NCBI GenBank assembly: GCA_964557085.1
Contig: CAZKYS010000048.1
Location: forward strand, 1 to 17,352
From: Pseudaquidulcibacter sp964557085
Lineage (GTDB): Bacteria > Pseudomonadota > Alphaproteobacteria > Caulobacterales > Aquidulcibacteraceae
Length of the DNA: 17,352 nt
Reading direction: 5' to 3'
Below are positions 17,043-17,352 of this stretch, piece after piece. The position numbers were made by a program, and so were the translations under genes. Below the pieces are notes generated by a model. It was given only the letters and a program-made list of their open reading frames with translations, had not been told where the DNA came from and did no database searches. Within the stretch, counting starts at the first letter, position 1. Every line of letters begins with the position of its first letter.

Positions 17043-17352
17043 CAATTTTTTCCAGAATTGACATATTTGGAATGCGGCTTTTGGCGAAATCAAAATCCCA
17101 AGGGCGTTTTATGCCGCTAACCAATTCGGCAATTAATAATCCAGATTGTAAAGCATCTTCATGAAATCCATACCCAAAGTAAGAGCCGCAATAATATGTG
17201 TTCTTTATCCCTTGAATTTCAGGTAATTTCTTTTGCGCTTCTAACGCTTTGGCATCGAAATATGGGTGTTCAAAACTAATAGATTTTATTGTCTTTTTCG
17301 GGTCAATTTCGCAAATTGGGTTAAGGGTTACAAAATAATCCGCATCGGTTTT
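17035..17352 (-). CDS. FAD-dependent amine oxidase/desaturase-like protein, C-terminal part (runs off the right edge)
   Basis: The last 105 codons plus a TAA (17037-17035) are visible; the start lies right of the window, so no in-window start codon exists. The text DYFVTLNPICEIDP, then FEHPYFDAKALEAQ and YYCGSYFGYGFHEDALQSG, ending IKRPWDFDF, is the C-terminus of the flavin amine-oxidase group that travels with DUF1365 and CFA-like methyltransferases. GSYFGYGFHEDALQSG is the C-terminal FAD-contact segment. In Rhodobacter and related species such a protein is thought to desaturate the methylated acyl chain (UfaD-type); this assignment is by context. The gene overlaps the DUF1365 start by eight bases (17035-17042), a sign of coupled translation. 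Its promoter is outside the window. Confidence 0.85.
   Translation of the reverse strand, partial: KTDADYFVTLNPICEIDPKKTIKSISFEHPYFDAKALEAQKKLPEIQGIKNTYYCGSYFGYGFHEDALQSGLLIAELVSGIKRPWDFDFAKSRIPNMSILEKIDD

Noticed and set aside
1..17352. tRNA, rRNA, insertion sequences, attachment sites or replication origin
   Set aside because: I saw no cloverleaf, rRNA stretch, transposase or terminal inverted repeats by reading; no search could be run.

Overview
The window looks like chromosomal DNA from an AT-rich alphaproteobacterium (AT-richness judged by eye, not computed). The best lineage marker is a RegB/RegA-type (PrrB/PrrA, ActS/ActR) redox two-component pair: the kinase has the heptapeptide GGPSNPF and the H-box AAHELGTP, and the short regulator ends in a Fis-like helix-turn-helix. 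I cannot place it to genus.

Region 1 (1-9613, + strand) is most of one giant RTX-type calcium-binding protein. It is open at the left edge and interrupted by 100 N at 4889-4988. About 3,170 residues are visible. In order these are: an unrecognised N-terminal region; a short block of glycine/aspartate nonapeptides; a module resembling the FrpC self-processing module, beginning at an Asp-Pro bond and containing three EF-hand-like loops; a middle region; a long series of ~123-137-residue RTX/HCBP-related units; seven 81-residue repeats; and a C-terminus of the type used for type I secretion. No transporter genes are in view. A strong hairpin terminator follows.

Region 2 (9614-9938) is a 325-bp intergenic stretch holding the terminator, a perfect 17-bp inverted repeat, other small repeats, and a leader whose predicted hairpin would cover the Shine-Dalgarno sequence of the next gene.

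Region 3 (9939-13890) is a TonB-dependent outer-membrane receptor carrying the CxxxM and HxM copper-binding motifs of the OprC family. It converges on regA and regB (- strand), and a shared hairpin terminator lies between them. regB and regA are one base apart and are presumably co-transcribed. RegBA systems control respiratory genes, many of which depend on copper, so the neighbourhood makes sense, although direct regulation is not shown.

Region 4 (13998-17352) holds a secreted DUF2147 protein (-), then a lipid-modification cluster in two convergent halves. The + half is a DUF1295 membrane protein followed by a CFA-synthase-like methyltransferase. The - half is an FAD-dependent amine-oxidase/desaturase-like protein (cut by the right edge) followed by a DUF1365 protein. 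These four families commonly travel together in operons for unusual membrane fatty acids (methylated, furan) that are induced by light or singlet oxygen. Here the halves meet tail to tail with overlapping stop codons.
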